This document shows positions 46,401-54,178 of a stretch of 61,854 bases of DNA, piece after piece. Position numbers and translations under genes: made by a program. The stretch lies in IMG/VR virus record IMGVR_UViG_3300006071_000011, positions 1 to 61,854 of that record. The stretch is one strand, 5' to 3'. The notes beneath the pieces were generated by a model. It ran no database searches, was not told where the DNA came from, and saw nothing but the letters and a program-made list of their open reading frames with translations. Positions within the stretch are counted from its first letter, which is position 1, and the number at the start of each line of letters is the position of its first letter. The stretch comes from a virus.

Positions 46401-47705
46401 GCTCAACTTGGAACTAACAGTTGGTCAGCAATTAGTTTAGGACTATATGCAAATTTTGCTATCAGAAACGATGGTGCTTTGTTTGGATGGGGTAACGGAG
46501 CATACGGGCAATTAGGACAGAATAACAATTTATCATATTATTCTCCTGTTCAAGTAGGTACTAGTAGTTGGAAATCAGTATCCGTTGGTTATTGTCATGT
46601 TTTAGCAATAAGAGCGGATAATACTTTATGGTCTTGGGGTTACAATGCAGGTGGAGAACTTGGTCAGAATATAGCACAATATACATATGTATCTTCTCCT
46701 GTCCAAGTAGGTACTAGTAGTTGGACTTCAATATCCACAGGTGTTAATCAATCCGCAGGAATTAGAAGCGGAGGAAGCCTATTTTCATGGGGTTACAATG
46801 CATCTGGAGCATTGGGTGTTAATACTGCAACTGCATTTTATTCATCACCTGTTCAGGTTGGAACTAGTTCTTGGACATTAGTGTCTGTTGGAAGTAGTTG
46901 TGCGCTTGCAATTAGAGCAGACGGGACATTATGGGGATGGGGTTATAATTTTTATAACACTCTAGGAACCAACAATGCTACTACATATTCATCACCTGTT
47001 CAAATTGGAACAAGTTCATGGAAAGCTGTTTCTTGTGGTGGCTTCGGTTCTTTAGGAATTAAATTAGATGGTACATTATGGGGATGGGGATATCAAGCTT
47101 ACTGGGGATATGGATATTTAGGTACTGGTAATCTCACCTCCTATTCATCACCTGTTCAAATTGGAACAAGTTCGTGGACTGCTGTTTGTATCCAAAACGG
47201 CAGTAGTGGAGATTATTCTAGTTGGATGTTAAGAATAGATGGTGTTTTATTTGGTACTGGTCTTAATGCATCTAGTGGATCTAATTATTTGGGAGGAACC
47301 GATACATCAACTTTTATTCTCAGTTCTCCAACACAAATTGGTACAGGGTTTAGCTTTATACCAAACTGCAACGGTGGTTCAACTGCTGCCGCAATTGGTA
47401 ACAATGGCGCACTATATACTGGTGGAGCAGCTTACACTGGAAATCCAGCAAGAGGAAGTACCATAACATCACCTACAAAAATAGGAAATAGTAGTTGGAC
47501 AGCTGTTTATGCTAGTCAATATTCTAGCTATGGTATAAGATCCGACAGTGCTTTATTTGTATGGGGTTATAATAGTTCTGGTTATGGAGAATTAGGTAAT
47601 GGAACTATTTCAGGAAACGTCTTTTCTCCTACGCAATTGGGAAGCAGTAGTTGGGCGGCTGTATCCGCTAGTTTCAGTTTTACAGCAGTTGGATTGACAA
47701 GATAA
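43416..47705 (+). CDS. Giant RCC1-repeat beta-propeller adhesin, 28 repeats
   Basis: 1429 residues. After ~20 residues the protein consists of RCC1/alpha-tubulin-suppressor repeats: L(W/F)xWGxNxxGQLGxxxxxxxSSPVQIGTSSWKAVSxGxxHxxAIRSDG. By eye I count 28 repeats of 45-58 residues, enough for four seven-bladed propellers. Most variation is at the loop before SSPVQ and after the VSxG strand. No signal peptide or catalytic motif is seen. It follows a fibre chaperone gene and ends the fibre block, so it is probably a virion adhesin. Alternatives (a host-directed effector) cannot be excluded. RCC1 family call strong. Confidence 0.88.
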   Translation: MLLHELLLKSSSGGSTKKNLFTWGRGTSGTIGYGTTTSYSSPVLIGTSSWSVVSAGLNVTAAIRSDGALFTWGATNNYTLGQGLLFIATKAPSPGSTSWTAVSIGSSTGYGIKTDGTLWAWGFNTYYQFGNGNTTSTSSPIQIGVGMSFKAVSGGDSHACAIASDNTLWGCGNNNSGQLGLNAGYTPTQIGNLSWKSVSSGTSHTMAIRSDGSLWGWGIGSSGQLGVNNTLTYASPIQIGSSSWKAVSCGTLQTYAIRSDGTLWAWGNNNVWQLGNGVNTNYSSPVQIGTSSWSSIAAASSTTVGITTTGALFFWGYTTYTPTNSSYVTLPTHVGTSSWVMASVGDNTGGTYGHAIRVDGALFAWGSQSFYPTLGTNNTTSYSSPVQVGTSSWKAIMSGFNSAIALRADNTVWTWGYGSAGELGNNNTTNQSSPVQVGASSWVAIGLSNTGSNYDNALFAVRAGDFSLWGWGANISYTVGTGTSTNQSSPVQISTGNFSQPAGVYVIGDFRNSAIAGAINSTGSLFTWGVGAQLGSPAGTTIQTLSQIGFSSWTAVSCGYSYTMAIRSDGGLFATGAQATYGQLGTNDLVNRGSFSQIGTSSWKAISASFWVSSAIRSDGALFTWGYGGTGTLGTNSITTQSSPVQIGTSSWTSVSVSLSTVMAIRSDGALFAWGTNTYGQLGTNNATTYSSPVQIGTSSWKAVSVLGGYSSLLLRTDGLLFQTCAINSAVGGGAGIFSISSPVQIGTSSWSVLPTGGGSGNTDNFCGGGVIDSLGALYTWGGYGGNTITVGRIIPTTINSPVQIGTSSWKAVSIGHSTALAISSDNTLWSWGYTTLISGQAFSDAPYQISKSSWTSVAAGASHVGAIRSDGGLFMWGSNTNGSLGLNSTLVVQTPVQVGTNSWKVLGLNGNNVSGTTVAIRADGTLWAWGYNVFYQLGNGNTTATSSPVQIGTSSWNAVSLGHAHVLGVTTDGSLWAWGTSTYGALATDVTGSLAQLGTNSWSAISLGLYANFAIRNDGALFGWGNGAYGQLGQNNNLSYYSPVQVGTSSWKSVSVGYCHVLAIRADNTLWSWGYNAGGELGQNIAQYTYVSSPVQVGTSSWTSISTGVNQSAGIRSGGSLFSWGYNASGALGVNTATAFYSSPVQVGTSSWTLVSVGSSCALAIRADGTLWGWGYNFYNTLGTNNATTYSSPVQIGTSSWKAVSCGGFGSLGIKLDGTLWGWGYQAYWGYGYLGTGNLTSYSSPVQIGTSSWTAVCIQNGSSGDYSSWMLRIDGVLFGTGLNASSGSNYLGGTDTSTFILSSPTQIGTGFSFIPNCNGGSTAAAIGNNGALYTGGAAYTGNPARGSTITSPTKIGNSSWTAVYASQYSSYGIRSDSALFVWGYNSSGYGELGNGTISGNVFSPTQLGSSSWAAVSASFSFTAVGLTR

Positions 47706-47713
47706 ATATATTT

Positions 47714-47721
47714 TATAAATA
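47714..47721 (+). promoter_or_regulatory. T4-type late promoter (TATAAATA) before the glycosyltransferase genes
   Basis: An exact TATAAATA in the gap after the RCC1-repeat gene, 38 bases before the 47760 start, which also has GAAGGAGT upstream. Confidence 0.7.
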
Positions 47722-47759
47722 TATTACATTAAATGATAATTATGAAGGAGTAAATATTT

Positions 47760-49478
47760 ATGCATGATATTGATTTGCAACTTGAGCATATGTTAAAGGG
47801 TGAGTTTGAAGAAGGTTGGAAAATATCTGAAAAATTACAGGCTTTGGGTAAAGATAATATTCTTGACCCGCAAGGAAATAAAAATCCTGAGATGTGGCTT
47901 AGACATAATTTCAACAGAGGTTGGTTTCTTTTACAGCAAGGAAATTATCGTGAAGGTTCTCAACTTTTAGAATCTGGTAGATTCATTAACGTCTACGGTA
48001 GTGGTCATCTACAAACTTCTGCACCAATATACAATCCAGAAGAACATGATATTAAAGGAAAATCTATTATCATCTCTCTTGAAGGTGGTTATGGCGATGA
48101 AATTATTCATTCTCGTTTTGCACAAACTGCAAAAAAATTAGGAGCCAATAAGGTTTATTTAGCAGCTGCTCCTGAAATTGCTTCAATTTTCACAAGAGTT
48201 CCTGGCGTAGATGGTGTTATTCAGAGAGACCAATCACATACGGTCCAACATGATTACTGGATTCCGGGTTTCAGTGCTGGTTGGGTTTTAGGTCATACAT
48301 ATGATAATTTACCAAATGAACCATATCTATCTCCGATACCTTCTTCTTATGAAGTTTGGTCTTCCATTATTAAAAATAATGGAAAGAAAAAAGTTGGAAT
48401 TAGATGGTCTGGTAATCCAAAATTTGAACATCAACAGTTTCGTAGATTTCCTCCAGAGTTTATGATAAACCTTGCTAAACATGAAGATTTGGATATCTAT
48501 AGCCTACAGAGAGATCATAATCTACAAATTCTTCCTGAAAATATAACTGATCTTCAATATCTATTAATTTCATGGGAAGACACTCTTTCTGCATTATCAC
48601 AATTGGATCTTATTATAACCTCTTGCACAAGTATCGCTCATGCGGCAGCTGCTCTTGGTAAAGAGACTTGGGTATTCACACCAACGCTCCCTTATCACAC
48701 ATGGACTCTTGGTGCTCCAGAATCAAAAACTTCACCATTTTATAAATCTGTTAGGGTTTATAGGCAAACTAATCCAACAAAATGGAATGATGTGTTTCAG
48801 GAAATGTATCAAGATCTTGAAAATGAGTTTAATTTAAAACACATCGACCTACCAAGCTGTGATAAAGAATGTAAAAAGATAAACCTTGGTTGTGGTTTTG
48901 ATAAAGTGAAAGGTTATGATAATGTTGATTATTCTCCAATAGTAAGACCAGATAGAATTGTGGATCTCAATTCTAAAAATTGGGACATTCCTGATGGTGA
49001 ATACGATCACATTGTCGCTAAAGATATAATTGAACATCTTGATGATACAGTTAATGTCATTAAGGAAATGTATAGAATCAGTAAACATGGTGCAATTTGG
49101 GAAATTCAAGTTCCACATCATCGTAGTGATTTGGCTTTGATTGATCCGACACATAAAAGATTAATTCATCCAGACACATTTAAAATGTTTGATATGAAAT
49201 TTTGTATGGATAAATTCTCTAAAGCTCCTTCAGAAGCAATTCTATGTCTTCAAAATAATATAGATATAGAGGTTTGTTTAGTTGAATATATCTACAATAC
49301 GAATTGGTTAGAAATGTTTGAAAAAAACAAAGCTACACAAGAGGATGTTTCTTTCTCTCTTAATAATTATAATAATGTTGCTGCTTTGACTAAAATATTG
49401 GTTCAGGTTCACAAACCGCCGAGATATAGTCAAGTAGATATTGATAGAGCGATTGATGAATACTTTTCAAATAAATAA
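47760..49478 (+). CDS. TPR-linked GT9-type glycosyltransferase fused to a SAM methyltransferase
   Basis: 572 residues in three parts. Residues ~1-90 look like TPR helices (FEEGWKISEKLQ, GWFLLQQGNYREGSQLLESGR). Residues ~95-355 resemble a GT-B glycosyltransferase of the heptosyltransferase (GT9) type: IISLEGGYGDEIIHSRF, KVGIRWSGNPKFEHQQFRRF, and ITSCTSIAHAAAALGKETWVF, the nucleotide-sugar site. Residues ~375-500 are a class I methyltransferase: INLGCGFDKVKGYDNVD, then YDHIVAKDIIEHLDD. It may transfer a sugar and methylate the product. It neighbours ADP-heptose-type genes, so a heptose donor is plausible but not shown. Confidence 0.78.
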   Translation: MHDIDLQLEHMLKGEFEEGWKISEKLQALGKDNILDPQGNKNPEMWLRHNFNRGWFLLQQGNYREGSQLLESGRFINVYGSGHLQTSAPIYNPEEHDIKGKSIIISLEGGYGDEIIHSRFAQTAKKLGANKVYLAAAPEIASIFTRVPGVDGVIQRDQSHTVQHDYWIPGFSAGWVLGHTYDNLPNEPYLSPIPSSYEVWSSIIKNNGKKKVGIRWSGNPKFEHQQFRRFPPEFMINLAKHEDLDIYSLQRDHNLQILPENITDLQYLLISWEDTLSALSQLDLIITSCTSIAHAAAALGKETWVFTPTLPYHTWTLGAPESKTSPFYKSVRVYRQTNPTKWNDVFQEMYQDLENEFNLKHIDLPSCDKECKKINLGCGFDKVKGYDNVDYSPIVRPDRIVDLNSKNWDIPDGEYDHIVAKDIIEHLDDTVNVIKEMYRISKHGAIWEIQVPHHRSDLALIDPTHKRLIHPDTFKMFDMKFCMDKFSKAPSEAILCLQNNIDIEVCLVEYIYNTNWLEMFEKNKATQEDVSFSLNNYNNVAALTKILVQVHKPPRYSQVDIDRAIDEYFSNK

Positions 49479-50667
49479 ATCTGTTGAGGCTTCCGAATCA
49501 TTATCAATAGAATATTATAATAAAAAAATGTTTCGGGAGTCTATTAATCAGAATCTACTAACATTAGATTTATTAGAATATAGACATCCTGATGTTCTTA
49601 AAAATTCAGCAATTTGTCATTACAATCTTTGTGAAATTGACAAATCTTTAGAACTATTTCAAGAATACATGGATATAACTAAATCTAAAGATAAAACGGA
49701 TATAAGGCAATACGCTCAATATCTAACTAGACTTGGTAGATATGACGAAGGTTACGAGTATATCAAAAACAATCAAATAGAATGTGAGGATAAACACTTA
49801 GATATAGGATGGTTTTTACACAGAAAGGGTAAATTTAAAGAAGCGTTTATTGAAACGGAGATTGGAAGAAATGGTGCGTTTTGGACTAATGAAAAACTTC
49901 CTCCTCCAAATGTAGATAGATGGTTTGGTTATCAAAATATTAAAGGATCTAAAATATGCGTCATAGGAGAAGCTGGGCTTGGCGACGAAATGATATTCAG
50001 TAGATGGATTCCTATGTTAAAAGACATGGGTGCTTTTGTATATTACTACACTGATAATAGTTTAAAGAATGTTATATCAAGAAACTTTAAAGTTTTTCCA
50101 GTAGATCCAACAATCAAATATGATTATTGGGTACCTTCTATGAGTTTACCATTTAATTTGAAAGTAGAAAAACCTGGTAATGAAAAATATTTAGAACCTA
50201 ATCCAGTTTATCTAGCAAAGTGGAAACAAAAACTTAAAATGTATGACAATTTAATTGCTTTAAATTGGACGGGTGATAAAGAACACTCAGAAAATGATCT
50301 GAGAACAATACCAATTGAATACCTTATTGATAAGATTAAGCACCAAGGAACACTAATTTCTGTTTGTATGGGAGCAGAAACATGTCCAGAAGGCGTAATT
50401 GATTTAACAAAAGATATAAAAGATTGGGATGATACGCTTGCTATTCTTAGCTTGTGTAAAATGTGTTATACCAGTAGTTCAAGCGTTTCGGTCGCTGCTG
50501 GCGCATTAGGTATTAAAACATATCTTTATGATATTGTGGTTGGTTATTTTACTTGGTGTGCTGCCGAAAACGGAGGTAAATCAGATTGGTTTCCTGATGT
50601 TACTGTTTGGCGTCAACAGAAGATGGGTGATTGGATATCTGTTATTGACAAGAGTTTAAATTATTAA
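49456..50667 (+). CDS. TPR-linked GT9-type glycosyltransferase
   Basis: 403 residues from the ATG at 49456, overlapping the preceding gene by 23 bases. The N-terminal ~150 residues are TPR-like (ESINQNLLTLDLLEYRHPDVLKNSA...). VIGEAGLGDEMIFSRWIPML, LIALNWTGDKEHSENDLRTIP and YTSSSSVSVAAGALGIKTYL match the same GT-B pattern as the first gene, without the methyltransferase. The pair looks like a duplication. The 3' end overlaps the convergent FkbM-like gene by 26 bases. Probably acts on the same glycan or protein target. Confidence 0.75.
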   Translation: MNTFQINKSVEASESLSIEYYNKKMFRESINQNLLTLDLLEYRHPDVLKNSAICHYNLCEIDKSLELFQEYMDITKSKDKTDIRQYAQYLTRLGRYDEGYEYIKNNQIECEDKHLDIGWFLHRKGKFKEAFIETEIGRNGAFWTNEKLPPPNVDRWFGYQNIKGSKICVIGEAGLGDEMIFSRWIPMLKDMGAFVYYYTDNSLKNVISRNFKVFPVDPTIKYDYWVPSMSLPFNLKVEKPGNEKYLEPNPVYLAKWKQKLKMYDNLIALNWTGDKEHSENDLRTIPIEYLIDKIKHQGTLISVCMGAETCPEGVIDLTKDIKDWDDTLAILSLCKMCYTSSSSVSVAAGALGIKTYLYDIVVGYFTWCAAENGGKSDWFPDVTVWRQQKMGDWISVIDKSLNY

Positions 50668-51478
50668 GCAACAATTCTACAGTCCTAACAGAACTCTTAT
50701 GACCATACTTTTTAGTAATATAATATCTAGGCTCAACCCAAATATCATTGATTGATTTTGGAATATCACTAAAAAATTCTTTATATTTGTTTTTAATAAA
50801 GAAAGCATTTGCTCCTGTAAAACTATTACAACATGCAAGAAAATAATTATGTTTTTCAAACAATTTAACATATGACATAAGAGAAGCACCAAAATAATCA
50901 TCATATTCCCATATTAGATTTTCATGATATTTAACTTTCCATTCAATGGGTGGTATAAATTTAGCGTTATATTCAACTACGAATACTTTAGGAGATACTC
51001 CAGATTGCAATAATCTCTCAATTAAATAATAATCATTACCTTCAAAATCAAAAGAAATAAAATCTGTTTCTTCTTTATTAATATATTTCAAACACTGTAA
51101 GTATGTTTCTAATACGTTATTTAATGTTATATGACGTTTAAAAAATGAAAATTTTGGATTTGCAGATTGTTCAATTTTAGGTAATATGTTTCCAGCGTCA
51201 ACCCAAAACCCTGACCAACCTAATCCAGCTAACAATAATGTATTACATTCTAAACCTGATCCTACTCCAAATTCAGCAAAAACTCCATTATCAACTCCTA
51301 TACGTTTCATAATCTCTTGTGTAATACCATCTTCGTCTGACTGACTGAAAGCCCTACGACCATAATGATTTAAAGGATTCTTAGATGTATTGGTTCTTTC
51401 ATATAACTTTAAGTCTCTTAAATCACTAACCATGTCAAACATATGACTTAAATAATTTTGCATATTTTCATCTAACAT
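50642..51478 (-). CDS. FkbM-like SAM-dependent methyltransferase
   Basis: 278 residues. FSQSDEDGITQEIMKRIGVDNGVFAEFGVGSG...NTLLLAGLGWSGFWVD is the FkbM-family pattern (SQ-GED-I, EFG-x-x-G, GW-x-G). DFISFDFEGNDYYLIERL is the following acidic block. These enzymes usually O-methylate sugars in surface glycans. It is the last gene of the seven-gene minus-strand operon; its start overlaps the preceding stop by 7 bases (ATGTTAG). Confidence 0.75.
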   Translation of the reverse strand: MLDENMQNYLSHMFDMVSDLRDLKLYERTNTSKNPLNHYGRRAFSQSDEDGITQEIMKRIGVDNGVFAEFGVGSGLECNTLLLAGLGWSGFWVDAGNILPKIEQSANPKFSFFKRHITLNNVLETYLQCLKYINKEETDFISFDFEGNDYYLIERLLQSGVSPKVFVVEYNAKFIPPIEWKVKYHENLIWEYDDYFGASLMSYVKLFEKHNYFLACCNSFTGANAFFIKNKYKEFFSDIPKSINDIWVEPRYYITKKYGHKSSVRTVELLLNNLNSCQ

Positions 51479-52152
51479 GTATATTCATCTTTCTCTCTTG
51501 GAACTATAGTAGAATCTTCATCGTTAAATTTATTTTCAAAAGCATATAATCCTTGATGAGTTATGTTATATAAATCTGCTTTCATAAATCTATCTGCAAT
51601 TGTCCATATACCACGCTTAAAAACATCTGATAACATATTCTTAGCAACTTGTGGATCTATACAATATGCATGTCCTTTATATATATAAAGATTATTCATT
51701 CCACCAGATCCATATATTGGAATATCTTCTATATTAGATCCTTTTTTTGCCCATATTTCACAACCAAGATATACAATAGAATTATAACTAGTTTTATTTT
51801 CAAACTTTTTTACCATTATAGCATCATGTTCAAGTATAACTATTGGTTGGTCTATCTCGACACATCTAGCCCATAAACTTAAATGACTAAGAAAACAACT
51901 AAGTTCACTTTTTGTCATATGATGATCTTGTATTTTCACCATTTTAAAAATGGGATTATTCTTAGAGTGTTCTGGTATTATTATTTCATCACCAGTTCCA
52001 TCAAATGCGTCCCATACTTGATATTGCATACCAACATTTTTACACGATTCTTGACATCTTTTTGAATATTTTTCGGACATATTATTACCCTTTATTGTAA
52101 TAATGTATGCTTTTTCAACATCTGTCCTATGCGAATAATATAAATTTAACAT
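51472..52152 (-). CDS. Glycosyltransferase family 25-like (LPS-type)
   Basis: 226 residues. KAYIITIKGN near the start, MTKSELSCFLSHLSLWARCVE and PIVILEHDAIM are the GT25 signature: start strand, SLS-H block and ExDA motif (here EHDA). GT25 enzymes add galactose or related sugars to LPS or, in animals, to collagen hydroxylysine. Start overlaps the upstream stop (ATGTTAA). It acts in the same operon as HldE/HldD. Confidence 0.82.
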   Translation of the reverse strand: MLNLYYSHRTDVEKAYIITIKGNNMSEKYSKRCQESCKNVGMQYQVWDAFDGTGDEIIIPEHSKNNPIFKMVKIQDHHMTKSELSCFLSHLSLWARCVEIDQPIVILEHDAIMVKKFENKTSYNSIVYLGCEIWAKKGSNIEDIPIYGSGGMNNLYIYKGHAYCIDPQVAKNMLSDVFKRGIWTIADRFMKADLYNITHQGLYAFENKFNDEDSTIVPREKDEYTC

Positions 52153-52757
52153 CTTTTCTTTCCAATAACAGTTAAAATATTTGGTATTCCGCCTTTGTTT
52201 GACCTAACTTGATCTTCAATTGAAGCAGAAACAATCAAATCAAACCCACCTCTATTCAATAACTCAGTAACACCTCTAACACCAAAATGATGGAAATGTT
52301 CATTAGGCTTGCGGTGTTTCCATATTTCAAAATTATCAAAATGACACCAAGGAATCGAAATGCAGATATACTTACAATTTAGTTCTTTTAATACCTCTTC
52401 AACATTTTCTTGTGGAAAGTGTTCAATACAATCAAAGAACGTAACAAGGTCAACAGGTATATTTCTATTTTCAGTAAAAGTTATTCCGTCTGATAAAGAA
52501 TATCCTGATATATCATTACCAAAACATTTGTATCCTTCACGATTACATACTTTGAGAAAGTTACCGTCGCCATATCCAACATCAAGAACCGAATAAAACT
52601 TGGCATACTTTTGACAAAAGTTGAGTCTAATATATGAGAGAGTATCATCATACTTAGTGTATGGTTTTACATAGTTCTCATCATATTTCATAAGATCACT
52701 AGTGACATTAGACTGCCATAACCAGCCAGGTGCAATCTCTTTATACTCCTCTTTCAT
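52146..52757 (-). CDS. Class I SAM-dependent methyltransferase
   Basis: 203 residues from the second ATG (52757), which is better spaced from AGAGGA than the ATG at 52763. VLDVGYGDGNFLKVC is motif I, GNDISGY motif II, and LVTFFDCIEHFPQENVEEV the usual E-H block. The end (GVRGVTELLNRGGFDLI) is typical of sugar or small-molecule methyltransferases. It overlaps the 3' end of the HldD-like gene. Confidence 0.8.
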   Translation of the reverse strand: MKEEYKEIAPGWLWQSNVTSDLMKYDENYVKPYTKYDDTLSYIRLNFCQKYAKFYSVLDVGYGDGNFLKVCNREGYKCFGNDISGYSLSDGITFTENRNIPVDLVTFFDCIEHFPQENVEEVLKELNCKYICISIPWCHFDNFEIWKHRKPNEHFHHFGVRGVTELLNRGGFDLIVSASIEDQVRSNKGGIPNILTVIGKKRC

Positions 52758-53532
52758 TAACATATTCCTCTATTGATGTGAATGTATGATCAAAGTGATT
52801 TAATGAACAAGTGAAGTATTGATACTTGTCTTCAAGGTGTTTTGGAAATGGAACATACTCTAACTTGGCATTATATCTGTCTGCTATGATTTCAGCCACT
52901 CTTTCAAACGACCTTGCTACTCCAGTTCCTAGATCATATATACCACTTGGTTTATCATACAGCATACAATTTATAACATCTTCAACCCAAATAAAGTCTC
53001 TCATATAGGCAACCGAGTTTTCAAATAGTTTAATCGTTCCTGTTTCTTTTGCCTGCTTGATGAATGTATGTATCGGACTGGCCTGGCCACCTTTATGGTC
53101 TTCATGCTTACCATATACATTATAGAAACGATAACCTTGTATAGATTCAAACTTGTATAAATTATCCATTACCCAACGATCAATAGTAGCCTTAGACATA
53201 GCATAGAAGTTTAGTGGATTAATCTCTCTACGATAGTTAGTGTTTCCATACACGGACGCGGACGAGGCATACTTTACTGGTATCTTATATTGAATAGCAA
53301 GTTCAAATAGATTTATGGTATATTCTATGTTATAAGTATGGATTTTATTTAAATCGGTACAAGTAGTATCAGAGATGGCACCCATATGCCATATTTCTTC
53401 TATATCTTCCCAAGGTGTTAAATAAAGGTCTTTGAAGCAACTGTCAATATCAGAAAGGCAAAAGAGTTTATCATTTAATCTATTAACAAGGTTTTGACCG
53501 ATAAATCCTTTATGACCAGTTATCAATATCAT
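52741..53532 (-). CDS. hldD: ADP-L-glycero-D-manno-heptose 6-epimerase-like (HldD), NAD-dependent
   Basis: 263 residues (E. coli HldD: 310). The Rossmann motif GHKGFIGQ opens the protein. HMGAISDTTCTDLNKIHTYN, YASSASVYGN, YAMSK (YxxxK catalytic pair), RFYNVYGKHEDHKGGQASPI and LFENSVAYMRDFIWVEDV match E. coli HldD block by block. The best fit is the 6-epimerase that finishes ADP-heptose; a related sugar epimerase is the alternative. Overlaps the HAD gene by ATGA. It lies in the same operon as HldE. Confidence 0.83.
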   Translation of the reverse strand: MILITGHKGFIGQNLVNRLNDKLFCLSDIDSCFKDLYLTPWEDIEEIWHMGAISDTTCTDLNKIHTYNIEYTINLFELAIQYKIPVKYASSASVYGNTNYRREINPLNFYAMSKATIDRWVMDNLYKFESIQGYRFYNVYGKHEDHKGGQASPIHTFIKQAKETGTIKLFENSVAYMRDFIWVEDVINCMLYDKPSGIYDLGTGVARSFERVAEIIADRYNAKLEYVPFPKHLEDKYQYFTCSLNHFDHTFTSIEEYVNERGV

Positions 53533-53831
53533 AAATTAACTCCAAAGAAATCTCTATCATTAAATGCCTTGTCATCTATCCAGTAATCATATGCTGGTTT
53601 ATCACATCTTAGTGAGGTGTATTTGCATCCCCATTCTTTTAATTGTTTTTTGGTTAGTTCTGATAAATCTCTCCTTGAGTTACCACCTCTGGCCGTCCAG
53701 TAATGTATCTCATGCCCTTTATCATATAGGTGATTGATATAATCTATGCGGTCTAGATAAGGAGTTGCCTTCTCATAATCACCATTAGTATTGGTACAGA
53801 TTGTTCCGTCGATATCCATTATATACTTCAT
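53529..53831 (-). CDS. Small HAD-like phosphatase
   Basis: 100 residues. MDIDGTICTN is the DxDGT nucleophile motif, YWTARGG motif II, and WIDDKAFND the Mg-binding Asp pair. Such tiny HADs occur in polysaccharide gene clusters. In this setting it could remove the C7 phosphate between the two HldE steps, the GmhB job, although it is shorter than GmhB; that role is inference. Both ends overlap neighbours by ATGA, and AGGAG precedes the start. Confidence 0.78.
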   Translation of the reverse strand: MKYIMDIDGTICTNTNGDYEKATPYLDRIDYINHLYDKGHEIHYWTARGGNSRRDLSELTKKQLKEWGCKYTSLRCDKPAYDYWIDDKAFNDRDFFGVNL

Positions 53832-54178
53832 TGACCGTCTCCTGGCATAACTCTATAACTGTCATTGTCAAAGTGTGTTGTAGATACCTCGATTATAGTT
53901 GAGTTGTCCTCTAAAGCCTCAATCTGATGCGGTTGCCCAGGTTCATTGACCCATGTATCACCTTCTCTAAGGATAGTATTATGTATCTTTGCATCATTGG
54001 TTTCAATCCAGTGTATCTTGAATATACCTTTCTGGACATAAAAGGTCTCATGTTTCTTCATATGGAAATGCATAGAACCTTTAGAACCGGATTTATCATG
54101 TATAAGAAGTTTACCACAATACTTATCATTATTGGCAAAGATTATCTCTCTACCCCATTTCTTCTCAACAATCTCCAT
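53828..54178 (-). CDS. Cupin protein (mannose-6-phosphate isomerase-like)
   Basis: 116 residues. VEKKWGREIIFANND, GSMHFHMKKHETFYVQKG and VNEPGQPHQIEAL are the cupin motifs (HxH...E and a distal H) of the sugar-phosphate isomerase/sugar-binding type. It may isomerise or hold a sugar phosphate for the pathway. It overlaps the HldE gene by 14 bases and the HAD gene by 4. Confidence 0.8.
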   Translation of the reverse strand: MEIVEKKWGREIIFANNDKYCGKLLIHDKSGSKGSMHFHMKKHETFYVQKGIFKIHWIETNDAKIHNTILREGDTWVNEPGQPHQIEALEDNSTIIEVSTTHFDNDSYRVMPGDGQ

